Shown: one piece after another, positions 1 through 6,341 of the stretch
Position numbering within the stretch: the first letter of the stretch is position 1
Layout of the letters: each line of letters begins with the position of its first letter
The notes under the pieces: model-generated
Told to the model about the DNA's origin: nothing
The model's input: only the letters and a program-made list of their open reading frames with translations
Database searches by the model: none
Position numbers and translations under genes: made by a program
Assembly (NCBI GenBank): GCA_005883695.1
Contig: VBBV01000045.1
Location: forward strand, 1 to 10,920
From: Candidatus Bathyarchaeota archaeon
Lineage (GTDB): Archaea > Thermoproteota > Bathyarchaeia > 40CM-2-53-6
Direction: 5' to 3'
DNA: 10,920 bases

Positions 1-318
1 GGCGCACGTTGGGCTCCTGCCGAGCCCCATCTTGCAATGAAGGTAGACTTGTCTTCCCCCACGAATGTGTTGCTCGATGAGTCGGGAGACCAGTCGGAGC
101 TGGCTTACCGGAATCGCGGAAAAAGTTTCTTCGACCTTTGGGGTCCGATCTTCGTATTGCAAGCCTAGTTTCTTGGACCACTCCTCCTCCCGCGGATTTC
201 TCGTTAGGTCGACAATCACCGCCGTGCCCTCGCCATGTTTCTTGATCTCTTCCAAGTCTGCTAGCGTTGGGGCTGCGCCTACCAACAATTCGTTGGCCAG
301 GATCTCCGTGAAGTCCAA
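1..318 (-). CDS. Dual-specificity / protein-tyrosine phosphatase (3' end beyond window)
   Basis: The minus-strand frame that reaches the left edge encodes 106 residues of a cysteine-dependent phosphatase. The signature loop HCKMGLGRSPT lies near residues 94-104, with nucleophile Cys95 and phosphate-binding Arg101. An upstream Asp57 in YEDRTP is the likely general acid. Members of this family hydrolyse phosphotyrosine or phosphoserine/threonine, or small phosphorylated substrates. There is no ATG or GTG in the open part of the frame. The first usable start is TTG at 318, with a purine-rich AGAGGG about 12 bases upstream, and an in-frame TGA lies further upstream. The C-terminal helices lie outside the window. 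The gene is 84 bases downstream of the nitroreductase on the same strand and may be co-transcribed. The phosphatase fold is clear; the substrate cannot be told. Confidence 0.8.
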   Translation of the reverse strand, partial: MDFTEILANELLVGAAPTLADLEEIKKHGEGTAVIVDLTRNPREEEWSKKLGLQYEDRTPKVEETFSAIPVSQLRLVSRLIEQHIRGGRQVYLHCKMGLGRSPTCA

Positions 319-402
319 CCGGTCTCTAACCCCTCTAAAATGAGCATTCGATGAGGGGAGTAGTCACAGACTCCTCATAGGCTCTGCCATTTGGCGATTG
401 TT

Positions 403-924
403 CTAGCCGAGTTTCTTTGGTTCGAACTTGTTGCCGAATTTTTCGATGGAAGCTAGTTCTGAAAGCGGCATCCGGTTCTTCTTCCCAACTATCTTCTTGA
501 CGGGATAGCCAAAACCAACCACCATAGTGGGCTTGATATCCGCTGGGAAACCAAAATCCTTCCGCATTGCCTCTTCCTTGATTCCCGTATAGACTCCGGA
601 GATTACTCCGTTGTTCCAGGCGGAGAGTTGCATTTGTTGTACTGCGCGTCCGGTGTCGATGAGGTGGAACCCTATCTTGGGGTCCGTCAGAACGATAACT
701 GCGAAGTCTGCCCCGGCGACCCAAGGACCACTCGTACTATCCTCTGCCAGCTTCTTGATCGATTCCTTGTTTTGGACCAGTATGTATCTCAGGTGTTGCT
801 TGTTATTTCCGGTCTGGGCGGCTCGCGCCGCTTCAAGTACTTTCAGCTTCACGTCGGCCAGGACCTTCTTGGGGCTGAACTGCCTAACATCCAGTTTGGT
901 CAGGATTGCTTGATGAGTATCCAT
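403..924 (-). CDS. Nitroreductase family FMN-dependent oxidoreductase
   Basis: The product has 173 residues, normal for short single-domain nitroreductases. An N-terminal DVRQF (12-16) matches the family's RRSVRxF phosphate-binding element, and TGNNKQHLRY (38-47) matches the SGGNSQPWRF FMN loop. DTGRAVQQMQLSAWNNG (about 90-106) is the usual helix over the flavin. The C-terminal KKNRMPLSELASIEKFG is the typical RKPLEELxxxxFG ending. Such enzymes use NAD(P)H and FMN to reduce nitroaromatics, quinones or other acceptors in the cytoplasm; the natural substrate is not predictable. The ATG start is followed directly by a good family N-terminus. The gene is transcribed away from the damaged dehydrogenase, and a 7-base-arm palindrome lies just ahead of its start. 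The phosphatase gene lies downstream on the same strand. Confidence 0.9.
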   Translation of the reverse strand: MDTHQAILTKLDVRQFSPKKVLADVKLKVLEAARAAQTGNNKQHLRYILVQNKESIKKLAEDSTSGPWVAGADFAVIVLTDPKIGFHLIDTGRAVQQMQLSAWNNGVISGVYTGIKEEAMRKDFGFPADIKPTMVVGFGYPVKKIVGKKNRMPLSELASIEKFGNKFEPKKLG

Positions 925-927
925 TTC

Positions 928-946
928 TCTCGGAGTGTATCCGAGA
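928..946. promoter_or_regulatory. Palindrome in the divergent spacer of nitroreductase and dehydrogenase
   Basis: A perfect inverted repeat, TCTCGGA - 5 bases - TCCGAGA, occupies half of the 40-base space between the nitroreductase ATG (924) and the first ATG of the dehydrogenase (965). The position suits an operator controlling one or both divergent genes. In nitroreductase mRNA it would form a hairpin four bases before the start codon, so it could act in RNA instead. No regulator gene is adjacent. The repeat is seen directly; the role is inferred. Confidence 0.4.
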
Positions 947-964
947 ATAGGCCTAAGTTAAAAA

Positions 965-2012
965 ATGTCCCCTTGGACGCTCAAAACGACGGGGTCCCGG
1001 GAAAAAGTCATGGTTGATCAGGTTCCAGTTCAGAAGCAGGTGGTTGTACAAGAACCGAAGCTGAAAGGCTTCTGTAACAAAGTGTGGATGAAGCTGGGCG
1101 TCCCGGGACAGGACGCCAAGATAACGACGGACGTACTGGTTCTAGCTGATCTCCGTGGCATCGAGTCCCACGGGGTCGCTCGTCTTCCTCGATATTATAC
1201 GGATCTAAAGAACGGCTGGACAAAGCCCACGGACCAAAGCAAGATTGTGAAAGAGACCAAGGCGACGGCGATGATCGACGGAGGCCAGAGCTTAGGCCAG
1301 GTGGTTGGACATAAGGGAATGGAGTTGGCCATTAAGAAGGCCAAAGAAACTGCGGTCGGAATCGTTTCTGTTCGGAATTCTCACCACTATGGGATCGCGG
1401 GGTACTACAGTCTGATGGCCCTGGAATACGATTTGATCGGGATGAGCATGACCAATGCCGCACCGCTCGTGGTTCCTACATTCGGTAGGAACGCGATGCT
1501 CGGTACGAACCCGATTAGCCTGACCGCGCCTGCGGGCAAGGAGAAGGCGTTCGTCTTGGACATGGCAACGTCGGTGGTTCCGCGTGGGAAGCTTGAGGTC
1601 TACGATCGCCAGGGGAAGAAGATGCCTCTAGGATGGGCAGTGGACAAGAATGGAAAAAGGACAGAAGACCCACATGCAGTTCTCGACGCTTTGTCTAGAA
1701 GATTAGGTGGCGGAATTCTACCTTTAGGGGGCGAGGGGGAGGAGCACTCGGGACACAAAGGGTATGGTCTCGCTTTGATGGTAGACGTTCTAGTTTCGAC
1801 CGTTGGAAGATTTCAAGAGAGAGATGGACCGGTTGGCCCGAGAGTTGAAAGATTCGCCGAAGGCGGAAGGCCAATCACGGATCTACGTTCATGGTGAGAA
1901 GAGTTATGCAAGGATGGAAAAGTTCCGGAAAGAGGGCATTCCATTGGCTCCCAAGGTTGTGGAAGCTATGAAGCAGGTGGGGACTGAGATAGGCGTTCCC
2001 TGGCCAGGGTAG
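965..2012 (+). pseudogene. Malate/L-lactate/ureidoglycolate dehydrogenase family, internally deleted and frameshifted
   Basis: Residues from the first frame (965-1897) match the LDH2/MDH2 family of NAD(P)-dependent 2-hydroxyacid dehydrogenases. They include ADLRGIESHGVARLPRY with the conserved His, NSHHYGIAGYY, MLGTNPISLTAP, DMATSVVPRGK and GGGILPLGGEG...GHKGYGLALMVDVL. Immediately after VDVL the frame loses similarity. The family C-terminus (LEDFKREMDRLAREL ... GIPLAPKVVEAMKQVGTEIGV) resumes in another frame from 1803 to the stop at 2012. By comparison with the family layout, about 45-50 residues are missing at the junction, including the expected segment leading into GHFxxAIDP. The native frame would run into an unrelated tail ending at 1897. 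The ATG at 1010 (MVDQVPVQ) is an alternative start that looks more like usual family N-termini than 965. The gene is probably inactive, though an assembly deletion would look the same. Confidence 0.8.
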
Positions 2013-2051
2013 CTTCCCGCTCTTGAACTCCAGTGAGGGATTTCTCACCGA

Positions 2052-2804
2052 CTATGCTGGGCTTCTTAACTTCGATATTTTTTCTATGACTCCAATATAC
2101 ACAGAGCCTTGAGAGTCTACAAAACGCTTTATTCTCCATCCGGTGCCTTCGAGTATTCTCTTCATCTCCTTCTTCGAGACAATCAGATAGTCAAACCATG
2201 GTGTCACGTACTTCTTGTATCGGACTCGGATGGTCAATTCGCCGGGCGTTTTGCCCTTTCTACGGTTGCGTCTGTGATATGCTAGATGAAACGGCTCATT
2301 GGTTCGATATGGGTCGTTGCTTTCGGCAATTATCAAAGCCTTTGAACTCGTTGAGTCGTAGAACTGCCTGAGTAATCGCTTCGCCCGGTTGGGACTGCCG
2401 AAGAGTCCGAAGTTGTTGCCGATCATCAGAATCGTGTCAAACATTCCGAGTCTTGAACTCACGTCTGTGATCGACATGACTCGGGCTTTCTGAAGGCCTC
2501 GGAGCTTGCAAACCTTGATGGCTAGGGGTGATACGTCAATTCCATGGACATCGAAGCCTCTCCTCTGGAAATAGAGGGAGATTCTTCCGCCTCCGCATCC
2601 GATATCGAGCATTTTCCCCTGTGCGTATCGCATCGCCTCTTTTTCGTGTGGCCGCCAGTTCTTGTATTCGGCAAGGTAGTATCTGGGAAGTGAAGCGCTG
2701 GTATCGATGAAGCCGTCGTCTCTCTCCACTACCTCAACAACTTCCCTTCCCTTGAAACAGTCGTACAATTGGTGCCCGTAGGCATCCTGACTATCGTTCA
2801 GCAA
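2052..2804 (-). CDS. Class I SAM-dependent methyltransferase
   Basis: The product has 250 residues with a Rossmann-type methyltransferase core. Motif I is LDIGCGGGR (66-74), and the acidic residue at the end of strand 2 is Asp90 in HGIDVSP, which would bind the ribose of S-adenosylmethionine. MFDTILMIGNNFGLFG corresponds to motif IV and the following loop. The C-terminal part (after about residue 165) has a basic stretch, HRRNRRKGKTPGE, and a strand-rich end. The acceptor substrate cannot be deduced. The start is TTG at 2804, the first start codon after an in-frame TAG near 2820; the next ATG, at residue 58, would cut into the conserved N-terminal helix. The gene converges on the damaged dehydrogenase and diverges from the small membrane-protein gene at 2980. 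Confidence 0.85.
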   Translation of the reverse strand: MLNDSQDAYGHQLYDCFKGREVVEVVERDDGFIDTSASLPRYYLAEYKNWRPHEKEAMRYAQGKMLDIGCGGGRISLYFQRRGFDVHGIDVSPLAIKVCKLRGLQKARVMSITDVSSRLGMFDTILMIGNNFGLFGSPNRAKRLLRQFYDSTSSKALIIAESNDPYRTNEPFHLAYHRRNRRKGKTPGELTIRVRYKKYVTPWFDYLIVSKKEMKRILEGTGWRIKRFVDSQGSVYIGVIEKISKLRSPA

Positions 2805-2910
2805 GAGGAATCTCGCCCACTAGAAGTTCGTGATCTTGCTTGTAAGATTGTCACCGGCTTTCCGGAGGTTGGTAGCGGTAGGACTTAGCGACTGACTGGG
2901 TTCGTTGAGG

Positions 2911-2939
2911 CGTCTTGTCAGCCCCAACCAGGACAGACG
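2911..2939 (+). promoter_or_regulatory. Structured leader upstream of the 55-residue membrane protein gene
   Basis: CGTCTTGTC (2911-2919) can pair with GACAGACG (2932-2939) to give an eight-pair stem with one bulged T and a 12-base loop. The same CTTGTC (2914-2919) can instead pair with GACAAG at 2952-2957, so two mutually exclusive folds are possible just before the ribosome-binding site at 2967-2972. A smaller hairpin, ATCTT/AAGAT, lies near 2832-2848. The pairings are read directly from the sequence; a regulatory role is speculative. Confidence 0.3.
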
Positions 2940-2979
2940 GCAGCCCCCGCCGACAAGCTAAGGATTGGAGTGCTTTCCC

Positions 2980-3147
2980 ATGCTGGCTTCTTTTCCACTA
3001 TTTTTCATTCTGCGGGTCCTGGGGGTTTTTGCCGTTATTCTATTTCTCGCGGGCTTGATCATATACTTCGATGGCCTGGTCCAAAATGGAAGAATGGGAA
3101 AGGCAAAGAGACAAGCCGCCGCAATCGTAGAATCCACAAGACGATGA
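2980..3147 (+). CDS. Small single-span membrane protein (55 aa)
   Basis: This is an ORF of 55 codons, starting MLASFPLFFILRVLGVFAV. A strongly hydrophobic stretch of about 27 residues (4-30) is followed by a short polar loop and a basic tail (GRMGKAKRQ ... ESTRR). This arrangement predicts one membrane helix with the C-terminus inside. The start is supported by GGAGTG at 2967-2972, seven bases before the ATG. An in-frame TTG at 2965 would add five residues but would overlap that ribosome-binding site. A perfect hairpin follows directly after the TGA. I do not recognise a family. The combination of hydrophobic span, basic tail and well-spaced ribosome-binding site makes it better than a chance ORF, but its size leaves doubt. 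Confidence 0.5.
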   Translation: MLASFPLFFILRVLGVFAVILFLAGLIIYFDGLVQNGRMGKAKRQAAAIVESTRR

Positions 3148-3168
3148 CCTGGGCAAGCAAAGCCCAGG
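3148..3168 (+). terminator. Perfect hairpin directly after the 55-aa gene
   Basis: CCTGGGC - 7 bases - GCCCAGG begins on the base after the TGA (3145-3147). The stem is seven uninterrupted, mostly G-C pairs. No T-run follows, so it does not look like a typical intrinsic terminator. It may protect the 3' end of the transcript or be a processing or protein-binding site. Confidence 0.4.
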
Positions 3169-3440
3169 GAGAGCGCGAAGGGCCAAATGCCTCGTCGCTT
3201 TCAGAATGAATATCGTTAATTCAATTAATAAGCGAATCTGGACCACGGTTCAAAAGAGACCAGACATCCCATTCGCAGGCCGACCGCTTCAGACACCTTT
3301 CAATTTCACGCCTGGAACCCAGTACCTCTAGGTTGAACAATGTTGGCGGGTGGTCGAAGGGATATCCCCGGGAGGATAATCCTTGGTTAAACAGGGCTTA
3401 AGAGGCATTTCGCCCAATCCTCAATTGTGGTCGTCGAAGA
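3169..3440. other. Noncoding stretch with AT-rich palindrome and palindrome cluster
   Basis: I see no convincing ORF here. A 13-base AT-only palindrome around one C (TTAATT-C-AATTAA, 3216-3228) stands out against GC-rich surroundings and could be a TATA-type element. Nothing coding starts within 200 bases of it on the plus strand. Further on, GGGATATCCC (3359-3368), CCCGGG (3367-3372) and GGAT-A-ATCC (3374-3382) lie within 24 bases. TTGGTTAAAC (3383-3392) is a weak TATA candidate for the gene at 3441. A small RNA could lie between the AT-rich element and 3440, but no known RNA fold was recognised. Confidence 0.35.
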
Positions 3441-3653
3441 ATGAGGAAACTAATGGTCCTCGTCGGAGCAGTATTCGTCCTGCTCGGAATTGTCGCTGAG
3501 AGCCTGTACATTACCAGCTCGAAAGTCGCCTACAACGGAGCAGCAATCTCTACTAATGCGTACATGGTCTCGGGTCTATTCCTCATCATCTTAGGACTAG
3601 TCCTGACTCTGTCTGGAGCAAGAATCCCCAAGATCCGGATTCCGCAAGTGTAA
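3441..3653 (+). CDS. Small two-helix membrane protein (70 aa)
   Basis: The protein has 70 residues. Its N-terminus, MRKLMVLVGAVFVLLGIVAESL, is either a signal sequence or a first membrane helix (about 4-22). A polar middle (24-39, with NGAAISTNAY) is followed by a second helix (about 40-60, MVSGLFLIILGLVLTLSGA) and a basic proline-containing tail, RIPKIRIPQV. The layout fits two membrane spans with the short loop outside. No strong Shine-Dalgarno sequence precedes the ATG, so the transcript may be leaderless or have a short leader. The family is not recognised. It converges on the DUF308-like gene 68 bases away, which makes two membrane proteins facing each other. Confidence 0.65.
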   Translation: MRKLMVLVGAVFVLLGIVAESLYITSSKVAYNGAAISTNAYMVSGLFLIILGLVLTLSGARIPKIRIPQV

Positions 3654-3721
3654 TTGCGGGCTACGAATTCGACATCTTGGAAACAGAACCTAGCGCAGTC
3701 TCTACACTTTTCAGAATAGGC

Positions 3722-4357
3722 TCAGATTTTGGTTATGACGCCGGGGTCGATTTTGACTGGGCGATGCCCTGATATTCCGTGAGCAATGTCTCGAACTCCA
3801 ACGGCGACCAATACAATAGCCATTATGACGGCCAAGCTCAGCTGACCTAGGGAAGAGTCGAGGATCACGAAAACGGAGAGAACAACGGTCAAAACCCCCA
3901 CTACTCCGAACAGCCCTCGTACCCAAACGGGTGGGTGCTTTGCGAAGCCTGCTGCGACAATTTCAACAATTCCGACAACAAGTAATGCGAAAGCGACGAG
4001 AAGGGCTAGGAAGCCGATTACGAACTGTGGATCAATTATTGCAACGACTCCGAGGACCAGGGCGATTAATCCTCCTCCAGCGTTCATCTCCCGAAACCAG
4101 GGCGCAAAATATCTCCCATAAACGCTGGCCAAGATCCGCGATAGCCCTAGTATGAAAAGCCCGATACCCAAAGTATAGGCGAGGACAGTGAGGGCGAATG
4201 TCCAGTCAGCCAATACGAAAAATGCGACGGCAAGAACCAATACTCCTGCAAGTATCTCTAGAAAACGGAGCCAACCAGGGCTTCTTTTCTCTATCAACTT
4301 ACGGTCCAGCGAGGTTAGTTCGGTATTTAGTAGCTTTCCTTGGAGTTGTAACGGCAC
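3722..4357 (-). CDS. DUF308 / HdeD-like integral membrane protein
   Basis: The protein has 211 residues. After a polar N-terminus (1-28) it shows about six membrane helices, near 30-50, 53-77, 93-109, 112-137, 147-167 and 170-190. The repeated pattern GxxxLxLGxxxIxxP (MNAGGGLIALVLGVVAIIDP; RGLFGVVGVLTVVLSVFVIL) and the VEIVAA segment are typical of the HdeD/DUF308 family. HdeD in Escherichia coli is linked to acid resistance; archaeal members have no established function. The start is GTG at 4357, and no ATG is available in the N-terminal region. The start lies eight bases after the stop of a damaged small membrane-protein gene on the same strand (4366-4722), so the two were probably one transcript. 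The family call is good; the function is unknown. Confidence 0.8.
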   Translation of the reverse strand: MPLQLQGKLLNTELTSLDRKLIEKRSPGWLRFLEILAGVLVLAVAFFVLADWTFALTVLAYTLGIGLFILGLSRILASVYGRYFAPWFREMNAGGGLIALVLGVVAIIDPQFVIGFLALLVAFALLVVGIVEIVAAGFAKHPPVWVRGLFGVVGVLTVVLSVFVILDSSLGQLSLAVIMAIVLVAVGVRDIAHGISGHRPVKIDPGVITKI

Positions 4358-4365
4358 CGGAGGGG

Positions 4366-4722
4366 CTAGACCCCGAACAGACGTACCAGGTAAGCTCCCA
4401 GCACTGTAGCGACGAGGGGAGCCCCCAATATCCCTGTCAGGCGCACAACTGTTCCAATGTCAAACGGCCAATCGTGCATCTGGCGAATCTTCAACACGGC
4501 GACGAATGTAACTGGACGAGAACAAAATGTAGACGATGTTTGCTAGGAGCAGTGGGACGCCGAGTGAAATATCGCCTGTGAAGTCTGTCTTTACACCATA
4601 AGCGTAGTATCCTAACAATGTCAAAATGAGAGGAGGGACGAATCCTACAAGGAGAACTCAAGCTCAAAATGGTAGACCGATATGAGCGTAGAGACGTTCA
4701 AACCATAGCTTGGATGAATCAC
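4366..4722 (-). pseudogene. Frameshifted small membrane-protein gene
   Basis: No single long frame covers this stretch, but the minus strand reads as one protein across three frames. From GTG at 4722 one frame gives VIHPSYGLNVSTLISVYHF and then ELEFSL before a TAG. The next frame, entered near 4650, gives LVGFVPPLILTLLGYYAYG, then VKTDFTGDISLGVPLL and LANIVYILFSS. A third, entered near 4515, gives VTFVAVLKIRQMHDWPFDIG and then TVVRLTGILGAPLVATVLGA, ending YLVRLFGV at 4366. Together this makes about 118 residues with three hydrophobic segments. Reading straight through the middle frame from upstream instead meets two TGA codons at 4658-4660 and 4664-4666. The 357 bases fit a whole gene with compensating indels. 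It may be a decayed gene or sequence errors in an intact one. The family is not recognised. Confidence 0.55.
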
Positions 4723-4754
4723 TCGATGTAGAAATCAATCTGCGTAACGTCGTC

Positions 4755-6341
4755 CTAGTTATTTTGGGAGCTGGACCAGTCGTCTAAAGTCCGTTTTGTC
4801 CTAGATGGAGGTTTCGGTCCTTTCTTCTTTACCGTCTGCAAGAAACGGTGCATCTGCTGCTCTCTCTTTTTGCTTGTCCAATAGTAAGCCTCGTCGATCG
4901 TTCCTTCTGACATGAGTACCGTCATTTTCCCCTGCCTTGTTCTCCCGGTTCGACCTCGACGCTGTATCAGACGGATTTCGGACGGAACGGCCTCGTAGAA
5001 TATGACGTGGTCCACGTCGGGGACGTGCAGTCCCTCCTCGCCTATGCTAGTTGTCACGAGTAAGTTATGACGTCCTTGTCGAAAATCGTCTAGGATATTC
5101 ATCTGCTCGCTCTGAGTTAGACCCACGTCATCAGTGTCCCGGGTTGCCTGACCGACAAAGCGGACAGCGGAGACGCCAACGAGCTGGTTCAGTCTTTCGA
5201 CGAGTGTTTCGACAGTATCTCTGTACTGAGTGAAGACTATGATTTTCGCATCCTTGTTCAGCTTAATCTCCCCTTCGACTAGCTCTCGGAGCCTCTTTTG
5301 TTTCGGATGCTCTCTTTCCTCCATTGAGAATGCGAGCTGTCTAGCTTCGAGAATTTTCGGGTCTCTTGAGAGGCTCTTGCCTGACTTGCTGCTGGCGGTT
5401 TCGAGTTTTGCAAGGTATCTTGTGAGATTGTGCAAACCCTGCGTCTCCAGCACGTCGATTGCATGACTCAATGACATCGCTTGGGCCTGCAGAATGATTG
5501 CTCCATACAGGGCTCCGGTCCCTCCTCTTCTCAGACTCTTTCGCAGCTTCTCCCCGAGCTCCAGTAGCATCCGCTTGTTCGCGCGAACACCTGTTGGCAG
5601 CTGGTGCATAGCTCTAAGCTTCTCCGTCCTCTCTTCCATCGCGGCTCGAAGAATCTTGCTAATTTCCTTGTACGCTGAAGGAAGTGGGACCCGTTCCCAG
5701 TTTATGGTCACGTCATTGACGTACTGAACTACATCCTCATCCTCCTCGGTTCTCATCTCTACGTTGGTGATGGCAAGCTTGTCGCAGATCTCTTGGACCC
5801 TCTCTTTTCGAGCGCTCGGCGACGCCGTTAACCCGAGTATCAACGGGTTCGATGCCTGGCGCTTGTAATTCTCAGCGACCTCAGAGTAAGCATAGTCTCG
5901 GACACATCGATGTGCCTCGTCAAAAACGATCAAACAGACGCGGCTAAGCGTATACCGTTCGCTCAGGACATCGTTTCGAATCACTTCAGGAGTTGCGAAA
6001 ATCAGTTGAGATCCCTCGAAATCCATGACTCTCGTAGCTGGAGGAGTTTCCCCAGTAAGCACCGATAACCTGACCTTCTTGTCCGGAAAGTGTTCTCTAA
6101 AGAAGTCGGCGTGCTGTAGAACCAACGGTTTTGTGGGGGCAAGCATGACTACCTTATCGTCAGAGTGCTCCGAAAGACGCTTTGCAGCTACTAGCAAGGC
6201 CACTATGGTCTTGCCGAGACCAGTCGGTAGAACGACGAGAGTGTTAGCTTTGGCGGCGGACTCTGCAATGGTGCTTTGATACTCTCTTGCTTGAATACCT
6301 AGTGGCTTGGAAACCTGCAGTTTGCCCTTGCGCCTGCTCTT
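4755..6341 (-). CDS. Hef/FANCM/Mph1-type superfamily 2 DNA helicase, no nuclease domain; start codon unclear
   Basis: This is the helicase part of the archaeal Hef / eukaryotic FANCM family, which remodels stalled replication forks and branched DNA. The visible order is QAREYQ; Walker A LPTGLGKT; motif Ia LAPTKPLVLQH; DEAH in VFDEAHRC; motif III LGLTASP; the helical Hef insert; motif IV IIVFTQYRDT; motif V TTSIGEEGLHVPDVD; motif VI QRRGRTGR. The protein ends soon after motif VI, so the ERCC4-type nuclease of full Hef is absent. The C-terminal TKRTLDDWSS resembles an archaeal PCNA-binding box (QxTLDxWF) with the first and last positions changed. The first GTG (6203) lies inside Walker A and cannot be the real start. 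The frame is open back to a TAG at 6342-6344 but contains no ATG, GTG or TTG; CTG at 6320 is one candidate. I give the limit of the open frame as the start. Confidence 0.88.
   Translation of the reverse strand, partial: KSRRKGKLQVSKPLGIQAREYQSTIAESAAKANTLVVLPTGLGKTIVALLVAAKRLSEHSDDKVVMLAPTKPLVLQHADFFREHFPDKKVRLSVLTGETPPATRVMDFEGSQLIFATPEVIRNDVLSERYTLSRVCLIVFDEAHRCVRDYAYSEVAENYKRQASNPLILGLTASPSARKERVQEICDKLAITNVEMRTEEDEDVVQYVNDVTINWERVPLPSAYKEISKILRAAMEERTEKLRAMHQLPTGVRANKRMLLELGEKLRKSLRRGGTGALYGAIILQAQAMSLSHAIDVLETQGLHNLTRYLAKLETASSKSGKSLSRDPKILEARQLAFSMEEREHPKQKRLRELVEGEIKLNKDAKIIVFTQYRDTVETLVERLNQLVGVSAVRFVGQATRDTDDVGLTQSEQMNILDDFRQGRHNLLVTTSIGEEGLHVPDVDHVIFYEAVPSEIRLIQRRGRTGRTRQGKMTVLMSEGTIDEAYYWTSKKREQQMHRFLQTVKKKGPKPPSRTKRTLDDWSSSQNN

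Noticed and set aside
335..724. 129-codon minus-strand ORF overlapping the nitroreductase
   Set aside because: It lies in another frame of the same strand inside a well-supported nitroreductase, and its product is low-complexity and rich in Arg and Ser with no recognisable motif.
2895..2930. tRNA-like GGGTTCGTTG
   Set aside because: It resembles a T-loop, but the flanking bases cannot form the five-pair T stem and no acceptor or anticodon arm is found nearby.
3155..3440. CRISPR array or tandem repeats
   Set aside because: The palindromes differ from one another and there is no regularly spaced repeat; the same holds for the rest of the window.
3711..4155. ORFs at 3711-3926 (minus) and 3931-4155 (plus)
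   Set aside because: Both are shadows of the DUF308-like gene; their products are Arg/Ser-rich with no hydrophobic or family pattern.
4198..4581. 127-codon plus-strand ORF spanning the DUF308 start region
   Set aside because: It is antisense to the DUF308 N-terminus and the frameshifted membrane gene. Its product has no recognisable features, while the opposite strand reads as hydrophobic helices.
6203..6205. GTG as the helicase start
   Set aside because: It falls just after the Walker A lysine-threonine, which would remove the nucleotide-binding loop encoded in the same frame upstream.
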